In this document: in pieces, positions 11,917-23,331 of the stretch | How the letters are laid out: every line of letters begins with the position of its first letter | Numbering within the stretch: position 1 is the stretch's first letter | Assembly: GCF_963678635.1 (NCBI RefSeq) | Contig: NC_087063.1 | Location: 22,634,701-22,698,700 of the forward strand | Source of the DNA: Symsagittifera roscoffensis | Lineage: Eukaryota; Xenacoelomorpha; Acoela; Convolutidae | Direction of reading: 5' to 3' | Length of the DNA stretch: 64,000 nucleotides | Notes under the pieces: model-generated | Database searches by the model: none | Seen by the model: the letters and a program-made list of their open reading frames with translations, nothing else | Told to the model about the DNA's origin: nothing | Translations under genes and position numbers: made by a program

Positions 11917-13436
11917 TAAAGCTCCAAAAAACCAAAAGATTATGTGTCCTAAACGAAAATTGAAAAACATGAATAAAAAATGTTTACGAAATCGTAGGCT
12001 CAAAATTCAGAAAAACAGTTATTACGATTGTTATACGAGTCAATTATCTTCAAAACAAATAAGGATTTTGGAATAACTCCAGCCATTTCTTTCTGATAAC
12101 CAAGAGATAAAAACGATAAAAAAACATTTCGGTCAAAAAATTGAGATCAAATAATTCCTACATGTGCTCAAAAACGGTTCATTAAATCTTTCAACCAAAC
12201 AACCAGTATATCCAACAGGAAAAATCGGGTGTAAAGGCCCTATCCGCTATAGTATAAGGTCAAAAAATGAAACTTCAAAAACATGAATACAAAAATTACA
12301 AATTGACACTTACAAATTGACAAAAACTTGCAAAAAATCTGATTAAAATCTTAAAGCCTGAGAAAATAACGCAATTACATCAAAAATTATCAGTTATGAA
12401 ACTTATACGCAACGGTAAGAGAGCTAAATCGCAACAAAAAAAATAACAAAAAAGCCATAAAATGAAATTAAAAAGCACGAAAACTTTTTTTAAAACTTCA
12501 GCCAGAAAGAACCACTTTCCTGAAACTCGTGCAGAACTTGCCGCCACGTTCATACGTAAGGATAAAAAAAATCGAGTCAACTTTGAAAATCTAGAAATTT
12601 ATCTTTTTTTGGAAATTTTTTCTGAAATATTGAAACAATACATTGAACCATCAAATTGAATCAATTTCAATTAAAATTGCTGAAACCTAAAACGCACCTA
12701 TTTGTTTAAAATTAAAAATAGTGTCCCGCACACTTAGAATAAAAATCAGAAACCATGCATCTGAAAAAAGCTGAAAAAAAATGCAAAAAAATTCTAGCAG
12801 AAAAATTCAAAATGTTTTTTATCTCCACAGAAATTTTTGGCATCTATGAAAACCAGAAAACCATGAACTATATTTACTCTCATCAAAATGAACAAACAAA
12901 GTAAAAATAACCTAGCATAAAATTAAAGAATTAATTACCCGGCAAGTAAGCCGACAAAAATTGGGTCGAAATCAATAAAGCGGATAAAAAAAATCAAGTT
13001 ACATCTAACAATCCTTTTCAGCTGTAAAACAATTATAACTTCAATTGTTGAAGCCAGCTTTTAAATTACAGCTGTTAGCGTGCATCTTGGGTAGAAATAG
13101 AGATGCATTTGAAGATGACTAAAACTCAGTCATCCAGTGGACAAAGTTCCTTTCGAGAAAAAATCTAGTACCCGATTGCAATCCCCTAGCAATCGCACGG
13201 GTAATTATACTCATGAAAAGTTTGATATATTCACTACTGGTATATATGAAAGTTTACGATTTTCATTCAAGTGATAATGATAATTTGTTCAATGAAAAAC
13301 AAGTATTGATTAACATCTGCAAACAAAACGTGCCAAACAATTCAAAGCGTTTTTCCATATGGAAAAAAAATCACCAACAAAAAATCGTCACGAAACTATC
13401 TAAGATCAACCAGAGCCAATTCCAAGAACGATGGAG

Positions 13437-13751
13437 TAGCTCACTAGCCGGATAAGGCAACATGCTATAATGGTTTTAGTAGTCAGACCATTTGGAGGGC
13501 CGTGAATTGTCCTTGGCTGCAGTAATCAATTATGTTATTAAATGTCCCTTGTCGTTAGACCTAGGCTGTGAAAAAGACTACAAATTGAATTTTTATGATT
13601 CAAACCACCATCTTGAACTCAATTTCGATTACTGGCTTTGGTTACCTGATCCGCCTAGCGAGAGACGTATACCGATAGCAATCGTAGATCCTTCCGTTCC
13701 GGTATTTAGGATAATCTCCTTAAATTTATTACCACTAAATCCCTCACCTGT
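13437..13751. repeat. Repeat X, left copy, flanking the gypsy element
   Basis: This is similar to about 26822-27045 on the other side of the gypsy element, in the same orientation. Shared landmarks include CACTAGCCGGATAAGGCAAC/CACTGGCCAGATAGGGCAAC, CTTGAACTCAATTTCGATTA and CGCCTAGCGAGA. The left copy stops exactly at the gypsy LTR. The two may be terminal repeats of an older element into which the gypsy inserted, or two members of a dispersed family. Identity is visibly lower than between the gypsy repeats, so this pair is older. Confidence 0.6.
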
Positions 13752-14185
13752 TGTGATATATTGTCCCTTCGGATGGCTGTGGACAGCTATATCGTCGTTT
13801 ATTGATAATGTTGTAAGCTGTTCGGATATTAATTAGCGCTACTGGCTATCAATTGTTATTGATTGTTTCCATAATTTATATGTCTCGAGCGGTTAAGACT
13901 TATCTTGCTTTTAAGGACGCAGGATTCGGTTCTTAACTTCTGGAATATCGCTAGTCGATCGGCGCAAGTTAGAGCATGATTCTCATATTTTATTCTCTTC
14001 AAGTCTACCCAATTGATTAGTAGCTCGGTATAAATCTCCTATGATTGGTCTTAATTACCATCAATGTTTACATAGTTAAGTAAATATATGATGCAGCTCT
14101 ATTTTAAAATCAAGGTGAATTATGTAATCTATTAAGTTAGAATGGCTAATATAGAATGAATGACATCATGAAGGGATGTCACACA
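13752..14185 (-). repeat. 3' LTR of gypsy element 1
   Basis: About 434 bp. On the minus strand it starts TGTGTGACATCCC, just after a short purine run (GAGAGG), and ends ATATCACA, so its termini are the inverted repeat TGTGA/TCACA. The matching copy is at 23332-23765 with no indel. The outer border is fixed by the homology limit at 13752. The inner border rests on the TG start and is less certain, because the homology continues inward through shared internal sequence. Confidence 0.65.
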
Positions 14186-15984
14186 ACCTCTCAAGAAGAA
14201 GTCTTCCCGGGTGGTTGAACTGTTTCATCAGATACATTTACAATAATTCACATAATAATTTAAGACTGCTTTTGATTTAGAATATGTACATTTATCAATA
14301 AGATATGGATCTATCAAAACTTATATCACAATAATTTAATATACTCATAGTATTAGAAGCACAGGTTATTACTTCAATTTTTAAAATGAGAGAAGATAAA
14401 TTATTTTTAAATTAAATTGAAGATTTTTAAGCCACCTTGAGTCGGGGGTTTGGAAGTTTAGGAGATAGATGATAAGGTCAGATAAATGATACAATGATTT
14501 ATTCAGTTGTCAACTATAACTAAATTTACACGGCCAGAACTGTCATGTGAGTAGCTGACTAGTTCTGATCGTCGTTTCGTTTCAAATTCTGGTATCGCTG
14601 TTTTCGTTCGTTGTTGCATGTCATTCTTTTTGCTCGTTTGATGCTGAAGTCTTTTTGAAATGAGGCGGTGTGATTCTAATCGTTGCCTCATAGATTGTGA
14701 ATTGATTATCAACAGCTTAACAGTGATATGTTTTGTTGATTTATTCACGATTTGTTTTTGAAATTTTTCAACTAGCGAAGCAGTTTGTACCTTATTGTAC
14801 TTGCTAATAAGTTGAATTGTCCTCTACTGTTCGTTTTCTATTTTTCAGAAGTCTTCTTGTCTTCTTCGTGTGGGCGTTTTGTGCCTTTGTTGGCTTACTC
14901 CCTGAAAGAAGGTGATAAAACTTTTTTTTTCCGTTAAGTCAGAGTTCCACTTGTTCAACGATGTTTTTGCATTGGTAGCGATCATCATCTTTTGTGTAGT
15001 GTCTGGTTTTTGTGTTTTCCATTCGTTTCTTATACTGCAGCTGCAATTCACTCCTATAGGCTATTCAGTCTATTTGCTTGTGCGCATGAGCAAAATTTGG
15101 CGTCAGTAAGAGTTAAAATTGATGAATTTCAGTTATTCATCAAATTTGTTGATATTGTTGATGTTTTGTTTAGCTTTTAAAGTTCGCGTGTTGATTTTCA
15201 GCATTGCTTTTAACTTTTCAGGGTTGTCCTAACAATTCTGGATCTTTGCTGGCACATTTGACTGTTTTCTTTCCGCATTTCTGCAAAGATATCCCTCGAA
15301 AGTTATTTTTCTTGTTTTTCCTATACTAATACATGGGAATGTTGAGAATTGATGTATGTCACCAAATTTTGGTCTAATAGTGAGCTGACTTCGTACACGT
15401 TCCTCGTTGGCCATTTGGTGGTCACTGGGCTCAAAAAAAGATACTGTTTCTTCTCCTCGTTTTTGGGGGCAGCAAAAGTTTTTTATTCCTAATGCTTAAA
15501 CATGGGCAACAGGTGGATTTTTCGAGATCTTCATGAAGTTGTTGCCTCCTAGTGGACCCACTTCGTACAGGTTCATCATTTGGGCACTGGTGTTGAATGG
15601 CGTCAGAATTTTCAAAATCCACTCACAACTTTGGTGGGGGCACTAAATGTTTTTTATTCCTAATGTTAATACGTGGGCAACAGGTGGATTTTTCGAGATC
15701 TTCATGAAGATGTTGCCTCCTAGTGGACCCACTTCGTGCCTGTGTCCCGGTAGGGCTATAGGGATGATCCAGGAATATGAAATCGTTGTACCACGCAAAT
15801 GGTGTCTTGGACGTCCGTTTTATCGGAAATCTCGAATTTGAAAGAAGACTTTTCTCGAATTTTTCTCTTTTTCTTCGACTTGACTTCGTCTTTTTTGATT
15901 TTTGTAACATCAGCTGGTTGCTGTTGGAGCTAGAAAGGGTGATAGTGAATGCATGAACGGTAGGGCGCGATATCGTGACATATT
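14186..15984 (-). other. 3' region of gypsy element 1 between macro ORF and LTR
   Basis: 1.8 kb with only short minus-strand frames (61-121 codons) of unknown nature. Two near-identical ~95-bp blocks, about 15480-15572 and 15650-15742, are repeated ~170 bp apart and both encode RSGSTRRQ-LHEDLEKSTCCP in the minus frames. A fainter third block may lie near 15300-15400. A basic frame at 15988-15623 (KKTKSSRRKREKF) begins directly after the macro ORF and may hold its displaced C-terminus. A possible purine tract (GAGAGG) precedes the LTR. Confidence 0.45.
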
Positions 15985-16686
15985 TCATGTGTAAATGTAA
16001 ATTAGGCTGAAAACTCTACTTTCTTTCAATTTATCGAGTCCACATCCAATTTTTGGCATGGCTATCGCGTTTATTCCTTTCTGCAATAGCTGCTGCTTCA
16101 TGCAGTTGAGGCTTCTTGACAAATCGTAGTATGTTGGCTTGTCAAAGAATTGTGGTTTAGTGACTAAATTGAAGATTGACTTATTTTCCCAAGGCAGAGA
16201 AACTGAAACTGATGATCCAACTATCGGTGTTTCAATGCTTTTAAGGGTTGGTCTGATACATGGGTATGCGCTGTTGATCTGCTTTGCTACTCCTTTTGCC
16301 ATTTGAAAGTCACTTGAGACGCAGTGAGCTATAGAGCCAGGGAACTGTGAAACATCACCTTTTCCAACAAAGATATTTGGCTCATAGATTGCATTTACCG
16401 AATCTTTGCTACTGCCTGGTCCATCTTTTCGTTTGGTCAATTGTTTCGCTCGCTTCACGCTGTCCTTAATAATATTCCTTTTCGCCTCTCGTGGAGGAAA
16501 GTCTTCATTAGCCTCCTCCGCTTTCTTTCGTATATTTGCTTTATTGTCATTCTGCGCTGATCGTGGACTGAATGTAACTGGAGCCACTTCGTGTCCATCT
16601 ACTGTTCGTAGGCGGAGTTTTGCGGTTGCAATTCGCGTGGTGGTATTGGGTGATATCTCACATCGTTGCTGAAGCGCGTTTGGCAA
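15985..16686 (-). CDS. TARG1/OARD1-like macro-domain ORF of gypsy element 1
   Basis: 233 codons. Residues ~1-100 are basic and low-complexity; residues ~105-220 match the macro-domain family nearest to TARG1/OARD1 (ADP-ribosyl-glutamate hydrolase). Landmarks are VGKGDV at the start, SIAHCVSSDFQMAKGVAK, IFNLVTKPQ, KPTYYDLSRSL and MPKIGCGLDKL. The family's two catalytic residues, Lys in L-I/V-T-K and Asp in GCGLD, are present at K177 and D218. The normal last helix and strand are missing: the ORF stops about 15 residues after GCGLD, and related sequence may continue in another frame. The ORF lies -1 relative to pol with an 88-bp overlap, so expression might be by frameshift or a separate message (inference). 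Confidence 0.8.
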   Translation of the reverse strand: MPNALQQRCEISPNTTTRIATAKLRLRTVDGHEVAPVTFSPRSAQNDNKANIRKKAEEANEDFPPREAKRNIIKDSVKRAKQLTKRKDGPGSSKDSVNAIYEPNIFVGKGDVSQFPGSIAHCVSSDFQMAKGVAKQINSAYPCIRPTLKSIETPIVGSSVSVSLPWENKSIFNLVTKPQFFDKPTYYDLSRSLNCMKQQLLQKGINAIAMPKIGCGLDKLKESRVFSLIYIYT

Positions 16687-18248
16687 AATATTTTGTCTCG
16701 CGCTTCGACTGCTGCTTTGCGCTTCGTTCGCGATGTTTCTTGGGCCATGTTTTGTCCATCGTTTTCGAGATTAACTGTAGTAGGCATTGTAACCGCTGCC
16801 TCGTTCATTGGTTCGTCGTTAAGTAATCCATCGTTGTATTCAAACTCAGGTGGAGCTAATGGTTCTGGATCTGGGTCCGGTGGAAGTGCTGGTGGCGGCG
16901 GTGCTGCTATTGGTAGCGGTACCAGAGGTAATGGTGCAACTATTGGCGCTGCTGCGGGTATTGGGACTGGTGCAGGGGCGATTGGGGCTACTGCGGGTCC
17001 TCGAAGAGGTACTGACAGTCGGATTCGAGCAGGTGCATCGGGAAGGTTGCTTTGTCCCCCGTTCGCGGGTTGGATGTCGTCTAAGAGTTGGGGCAAAGAA
17101 TCGTCGAAGAGTCCTGGTTCACTTCGATATTTACCAAGTGAGGGATCCGTTTCAAATTTGCTCGGATCAATGATTTCGAGATCTTCTGGTTGATGCTGTG
17201 GAACAACAGGTCTGAGACGAATCCGGTGTACGCATTGGGTGTAATTGGTTCCCATTTTGCGAATGATGTAGTTTGAATTTGTCAATACTTTTTCAACTCT
17301 GTACAATGGTATCCAAACTTGAATTGATTTGCTTCCAAAATCTGATTGGGTTGTCAACAGAGGATTTAGTAATAAACAAAATGAATGCTGTTTCAGTGGC
17401 TGGGCAAGTGCTTTTTGATCGTAATATCCTCGGTATTTATGGTAAGCAGAAATTAAGTTCTTTTTCGTTTCTTTGAACTTTTCTAACATCGCATCTTGCA
17501 TTGCCGTAACAAAATCAGATTCAGCTGTTACTGTTTCAATTGCTTTCGTTGAGAAGCGGAGATCAAGTGGTTTTGTCGGTTCTCTTCCATGGAAAATTGA
17601 TCTTGGGCAGCATCCAATTGATGAAGAGTATGAAGTCTTGTGGATAAATGTTGCCAGTGGGACATATTTGTGCCAGTCCGACCATTGTTCATTGGTTTTC
17701 AGCTTTAGGATTCGTTTAAGTGGTCCATGAGATCGTTCGACAAGACCGATAGTCTGCGGGTGTTTTGGTGTGGCATGGTTAAGTTGAATTTCGAGCAATG
17801 TCGCCAATTCGTGCATCAGTTCTGAAGTGAATGTCTTTCCAAGATCAGCTAGAATCTTCTTCGGGATATAACTATGAACAAAGAACATCTTTGTAAGTTC
17901 TCTTGCAACAGTATCAGCGCTGGCATTCGTCAATGGTGCTGCAAACAAGTATTTCGAGAATACATCGATTCCAGTGAGAACAAACTTGTAGACTGGTGAC
18001 TTCATTGGTCCAACTATATCAATTTGCATCATATCGCCTGGGAAACATTGCAATGATGAAATTGGTTGTAGTGGTGGAATCTGATGCTTTGCCGTTGCTT
18101 GTTTGAGTTGCAGACACGTCAGACAATTTTTAATCGTATTTTTTAGAAATTCAGTGAAGCCGGGAAGGTAAAATCGTTTTCTAAACTCTTCTGATGTCCT
18201 TGTCATTCCAAGATGTCCGCCAGTTGGCGAGTTGTGGAGTCGATACAC
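16599..18248 (-). pseudogene. pol: Integrase and Pro-rich tail of gypsy element 1
   Basis: The frame is open for 549 codons. Features in order are the HHCC zinc-binding region (HNSPTGGH ... CLTCLQLK), and the DDE core with D in GIDVFSKY, D in ILADLGKTF and E in GLVERSHGPL. A GPY-like C-terminal region follows, then a low-complexity Pro/Ala segment and an acidic/basic tail ending in YEQ. Integrase inserts the cDNA into the genome. The DDE triad is intact, but upstream stops make expression as part of Pol impossible. Its end overlaps the macro-domain ORF by 88 bp in the -1 frame. Confidence 0.9.
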
Positions 18249-18281
18249 AACTTCTTTCCAACGATGTTTAGGCAGTATTGT

Positions 18282-19658
18282 TTATACTTCAATACAGTAT
18301 TGTTTATACTTCACCTTTCCTGTGTCATCGAAGAAGTTTCGGTACAGAACGTCGTTTTCAAGTATGAGTCGATTAAATTGCTTCGCATATGTCTTCTTTC
18401 GACTGTTTTCGTACGTGAGGTTTGAAACTTGTTCGTTCCGTATCCAGTTCTTCACATCTTCGATATCAGGATCCTTTTCTTGTTCATTTTTCAGATTGAG
18501 AACTTCATGACTCAAATTCAGGTCATGAAAAATGTCAGCAGGATCAGGATATCCAACTGCGGCAATTAATGGTCCTGATAGTCGGACGAAGTTTTGTGGT
18601 TGAATAGTATCGCTATCGTCTTGCGTGTTGAGCTCTCGCATAACGTTTTCATAGAGTCCTAGTTCAATCAATTGCGTTCTCAGATTATCGTCAAGTTTCT
18701 TCTTTTCGGGAAAGATCTCCTCCATTGGTTGGATCAGTGTGAGAGATGCATCAGGTACTTTAGCTGTCGTGTCGATTTGAATCTCTCGTACCGGAATTTT
18801 GTCCGTTAGTTTCAGGGAGAGATTTTGCATTCGTGAGAGAAAATCTGCTGCATAATTTGCTTTTCCAGGTATATGCGCGATGATGATGTTAAATGCCATG
18901 ACTCGATCCAAGAAATTCCAAACTGATGGTGGAATGGTTTTTGCTTGAAAAAACTGTGTCAGGCTCCGATTATCAGTCAGTATTATCACTGGTTTGGATG
19001 ATCCCCAAATGAAATGAGAGAAATGATCGAGAGCAAAATATAGAGCTAAGAACTCTTTGTAGTATATGGAGAACTTCAGTTGTGCTGTATTGAAGAGTCT
19101 TGAACCAAAAGACACTGGCGCATACGTTTTCATTTCACCTTTGTTGTCAGTCTTCACATAGTCTTCAACCATCAGCACAAAACCGGTTCCATGATAGCTT
19201 GCGTCACAGAGTATTACGTATTGTAGTCCTGGTTTTGGTAACCGAAGTGTTATGTCTGTTGCTTGTATCAGATCATGCTTGAGCACTTCAACACTTTTAT
19301 GGTGCTCTTCATCTGTTTGAAAAGCAACATCTTTTCTGAGAAGTCGATAAAAAGGTACCAGTTTTTCTCCTAGGCTTGGCATATAGTTGCGAAAAAACTG
19401 TACAAAACCGATTAATCGTTTAACTTGTTTAACCGTTTGTGGCATTTTAATTTTCTTTAAGAACGTGGAGATTTTCTCTTGTTCCGGTGACACTCTTGCT
19501 GGTGTGATTATGTTACCCAGGAACTTCAGTCTTTGTGTTCCGATCTCACATTTGTTCGGCGACAATTTAAGTCCTGACTTCCGTACACATTCGAATATTT
19601 TCGAAAGGGTCGGTATCATTTCATCGAAGTTATACACAGCGCTCCCTATGTCATCCAT
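18282..19658 (-). pseudogene. pol: RT catalytic/thumb part and RNase H of gypsy element 1
   Basis: Starts at FMDDIG of RT motif C, followed by GLKLSPNKCEI, LKFLGNIIT and the connection LIGFVQFFRNYMPSL. The RNase H domain has VILCDASYHGTGF (first Asp), KEFLALYFALDHF (Glu), ILTDNRSL (second Asp) and NYAADFLSR (last Asp), so all four acidic residues are present. It ends at a TAA inside a ~22-bp tandem duplication at about 18272-18318. Confidence 0.88.
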
Positions 19659-19661
19659 GAA

Positions 19662-20958
19662 TTATGTACATAGGTCCGCAGCTAAGCATGGATCAAGGTA
19701 GTGTCGGATAAACGAACTAAATCCTGTTACTGATTTACTTGGACCTTGAGCCAGGCATTTGTATGCGTAAGTTCGTGAACCGAAGTTAAATGCCAAAAGT
19801 TGGACTGAAAGGTCATCTGCCATTTGCACACAGTGGTATGCTTGTGAGCAATCAAGTTTGGTAAACAAGCTCTTTCCTGCAAAGTGGTTCGAAGCATCGG
19901 TCATGTTTGAGATCGGAAAGTTGCTGTTGATATAGTCATTCTTGAGTGAATGGTTTATCCTTCTGAGGTCAATCAACATCCGCAATTTACCAGATGGCTT
20001 TCGATGTGCAAATAGTGGACTACTGTATTTAGAATGTGACAATGTTGTTATAAGTCCATAATAGTTCCACTGTCAATTCGTGTCGCAAATGTATCGGCGT
20101 AGGTGGTCCTTGTGTATACAGAGGTCGTGTGTGTTCCGGTTTTAGTTTGATTTTGAGGTCGGAATTGTACCCAACATCGAATCTATGTTTGGCGAAGATG
20201 TCCGAAAAGTCAACAAGCAAATCTTCTACTTTTGACCTTTGGTCTTCTGTCAACACTGAATTCTCCCACTTAAAGTTCTTGATAAAAGTCAATCGATCTT
20301 GACATTTCGTTTTCGGTTCAAGTTTTTCAAGACCTTGAAAATGAAGAATTTGGTCGTAAATGTCGCGTTGGATTTGAGGAAGTAATTCAGGGTTTTGACA
20401 TGTTTCAGGCGTAGGAAACCAAAATTTTTCATACTCAGGTTCATGCTTCATTTGGGGCTGCTGACTATCACACGATTGTTGAATTAGCTCATTAATGCCC
20501 ATTTCAATATCGTCCGGGTGGTTCATTTTTGCAAATGCAATCATTTCAGGTTCGATGGAGAATAAATTTTCTGCTTCTTTCAGAGTCAGAAATGAAAGTT
20601 TCCCAATTTCGGTTTTGAAAGGCAAAGTAATGTGATGATCGGTGATGTTAAACGCTGTGATATACAACAGGTTGTTTTTCAGCACTTCGCTTATTGAAGA
20701 AGTGAACGCAATTTCACAGTTTTCTTCAAATTCCTGAGCTGGAATCACGATTCCGGTAGTTTTTTCCATGTCTTGACATGTGTTCTCTAGCTGGCATTCT
20801 ACAAGAATTGTCTGATGCGGGGCTATTGTTTGACGTTTTGTCAGAAGCAAAGGGAATTTTTTCACTCTATTGACTCTTCTTGGCTCGTTTGGAGGTTTTA
20901 TTTCGTTGATTTGAAGGGTCATGTCTTTGAAATGCAGTAGACTATACTTCGGACAGAC
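19662..20958 (-). pseudogene. pol: Reverse transcriptase (N-terminal and palm part) of gypsy element 1
   Basis: About 290 codons (20922-20075) link protease to RT and include FSDIFAKHRFDVG, the usual lead-in to gypsy RT. The frame then changes near 20075 and continues as GLITTLSHSKYSSPLF and KLRMLIDLRRIN. A TAA at 19659-19661 interrupts immediately before FMDDIG, the catalytic (Y/F)xDD motif. First metal-binding Asp: FTKLDCSQAYH. The two frame changes compensate each other. RT copies element RNA into DNA. Confidence 0.82.
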
Positions 20959-21512
20959 ATGAATATGATGTTTTTATAGAAAGGATTTCCTAGAATTATT
21001 GAATTGGCTGCATGAAGAACGAGAAATGATTCTATAAAGGTCATGTCTCCCAATCGGAATTCTAACGTTACTTCAGTTTCGATGGAGACTTGTTGTCCTC
21101 CTGCCATTCTAACTCTCTTCAGTTTGGGTTCATTTACTTCAAGAGGGCGAAATAGCGATTTTTCTTCTTTTAGGTCTTCAAATGTCTGTTTTGAGATAAC
21201 ATTTGCGCAGGCTCCTGTATCGACCAGAGCTCTACGTTGTAATCCCGATGAGAAACGTATTTTCGTGTACTTCAGTACTGTTCCTTCCGCAGGGATTATT
21301 GCGTAGAGGCTAAGTATCTCATCAGGTTGGAAAAGTTCGTTAGGTGATGATTTAGGTGATTTCGATGATTTAGGGGGCTGACTCAGTGGCTTTATTAGTT
21401 TTTTTTGCTCGTTTGGAAACGGGAAATTTTGTCCGCGTCCTTGTGGTTTCTGTCGCCACCAGCATTGACTTGCTGTGTGGTTAAATTTTCCACAAACGTC
21501 ACAAAATTTGGC
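20919..21512 (-). pseudogene. Nucleocapsid zinc knuckle and aspartic protease of gypsy element 1
   Basis: Directly after the TGA the same frame encodes a CCHC knuckle (CDVCGKFNHTASQC, spacing C-X2-C-X4-H-X4-C) that binds nucleic acid. About 70 residues later comes a retropepsin active site (RRALVDTGACANVIS, catalytic Asp in DTG) and the closing ILGNPF motif. The frame is lost near 20960, where the next part of pol continues in another frame, and this frame ends at 20919. The protease would process the polyprotein. Confidence 0.82.
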
Positions 21513-21515
21513 TCA

Positions 21516-22693
21516 TGATCGCACCATTGGTCCAAAAGGTCCGTTGGGATTTTGCGTTACAGCTTGAGGCATTTGATTTGCGACAAATTGTTGCGTCGGA
21601 TATTTCTGCGACTGTTGAAATTGTGCTGATGGATGCATTTGAACCATTGGCTGTTGATTTTGGTACATGTTTGGGTAGTGCTGATTTTGAGGGTACAATT
21701 GCGAATATGGCTGTTGTGCAACTGGTGGCATATTGTGAAAGTTTGGCTGAGTTTTGTTGAAATCAAATTTATATTGCCAATTATTTCTACGTCTTCCGCC
21801 TCTGTTGCCTCGTTGTTGTCCATACCCATTATTTTGGTTTGGCTGATAGCCACTATACTGATCACTCTGACTGTTGTTGTTCCGATTTTGTTCGGGAAGC
21901 GGATTCGATTGTTTATTCGACTGCTCAGTTATTTGTGATCTCATTTCGTTAAGCTGCTTCTCCATTTTTTCGTGATTTGTGGACAATTTTGTGATAGCGC
22001 TAATTAAATTTTCTGAGGCTTTGTCGTTTACTTCGTTGAATCCGTCTTCCGGTTAATCGTCTTTTCGGCAAATCTCACGAATTGTGATTTGCTTCTTGGT
22101 CAGGTTCCACAGTTCCTGAACTGTAGTTGCAGGTGGTTGTTCCATCAGCTTTGATCTCAGCCAACCTGGCATTCCCTTAATGAACAGTCGTTTAATTTGT
22201 TCATTTCGGTTGTCATGTACAGCATCTATCCTTTCTTGCCTTTGAGCAGTTTCTCGGTGGAGTCGTGCTGCTTCTGCTGCTGCAGGTGCTCCAATTATTG
22301 CAGGATCAATTGGGGCGACAGCTGGCAAATCTGGTGTCGGATACGCTCGCTGCGCTTTTTTCGTTAAGTTGACCAAGAAATTCTCTGGGGTATCTGTTTT
22401 CGGGTTGAATCGCAGTTGTTCTAAATTCAAAACGTGGATTTCTTGAAGTTGGGGGTTGCAAAAGTGATCCCTTAGGGCTATGAGACTCGCGGGAACGTTC
22501 GCTCGAGTTGCTGGTCCTAGTGTCTGGTAGAACCGCAGCGCGTTGTCTCGTAGGTGCAGTTGCAAGAAGTTCGCTTGTTGTGCGTTTGGTATCGCTGCTA
22601 CTCCGATGTAGCCTTGAAAAAGTTAATCGAATTCTGAAAAGTCTTCTTTTGCGTTCCTCCATAGGGTTCGACCGAAACTTGCGCGTGTGCCAT
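21516..22693 (-). pseudogene. gag: gag of gypsy element 1 (capsid and linker), broken
   Basis: The likely start is the ATG at 22693-22691 (MAHAQVSVEPYGG), followed by a one-base frame change near 22617. The 22565-22053 section has a Ty3/gypsy capsid-like character (LRDNALRFYQTL, then LRDHF, LNLEQLRF and ELWNLTKKQI), and ends at a TAA (22053-22055). The same frame resumes beyond that stop through a Gln/Asn/Tyr/Pro-rich linker to a TGA at 21513-21515. Gag would package the element RNA. With a frameshift and two stops it is a pseudogene. Confidence 0.75.
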
Positions 22694-23313
22694 CGTATTA
22701 CAGTCGAATGAATATCAGGATGATACAGTTGATGATAAGATACAGCAGTTATTCAATTTAGGGGGAACACTAGGGAGTTTGCTGTATAAATTAGCTCTTA
22801 AAGAAAGCTAGTAGTATCACTGATCAGATTTATTGATGCAATTATATGGTTGTGCTAAAGGTTCCGTTACTTGACTTCTATGGTGGGGAAACTTAATGAT
22901 AATTATATCAATTTACTGCAGGTTTGGGTTTCGAGTTTTGTTTTAACTAACTGTTTTTGTTGATTGTTGAAAAACCTGTAGATTTGCTTTCTTTGTCTGC
23001 CTTGTCAGTAGCTCAGCTGCCCTGCCTTCTGACTGGAACAAGAAGTAGTGATGTTGTAGGTCACAATCCACATCTGCTTCTGTAGATTGGAGAAACTTCC
23101 AGCCCGGAGATGTTGAGAAGTTGAGGCTGTCTTCTTTTTCTCCCTGTCTGTCTGTTGTTCGCTGAATGTTGCTCTGCTTTCCACATCTGAGCGTTGCTGG
23201 GTGAAACGGGTTGTGTTGCCCTGTTCTGTTTCAGCAAAGTCCGGTTGTCGTTGTCCGCTCGTGTGATGAAGATTGCAATTTCCGATGACTTTTGGTGAAA
23301 CCAGAAGTAGAAT
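22694..23313 (-). other. 5' leader of gypsy element 1
   Basis: About 620 bp between the primer binding site and the first gag ATG, with no open frame of note. It would hold the packaging signal (inference from family organisation). Confidence 0.5.
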
Positions 23314-23331
23314 CTTCCGCGACAGTCACCA
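23314..23331 (-). other. Primer binding site of gypsy element 1
   Basis: Immediately after the LTR terminus the minus strand reads TGGTGACTGTCGCGGAAG. A TGG start with zero spacing matches the CCA end of a tRNA primer (established for Ty3/gypsy). I cannot assign the tRNA isotype. Confidence 0.75.

Larger units (their letters stand above)
9887..13436. other. AT-rich intergenic DNA with small dispersed repeats
   Basis: No gene recognised. The stretch holds members of two dispersed hairpin families, listed separately, in AT-rich sequence with chance ORFs of 65-90 codons that show no domain and no homopolymer-free coding character. Confidence 0.5.

Noticed and set aside
13752-16607. Reading the whole 2,856-bp direct repeat as one long LTR containing the macro ORF
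   Set aside because: The inner end lacks a TG start and a purine tract, while a TGTGA...TCACA-bounded ~434-bp LTR fits inside it. The longer repeat is better explained by a tandem truncated copy. The 434-bp inner border still needs other copies for proof.
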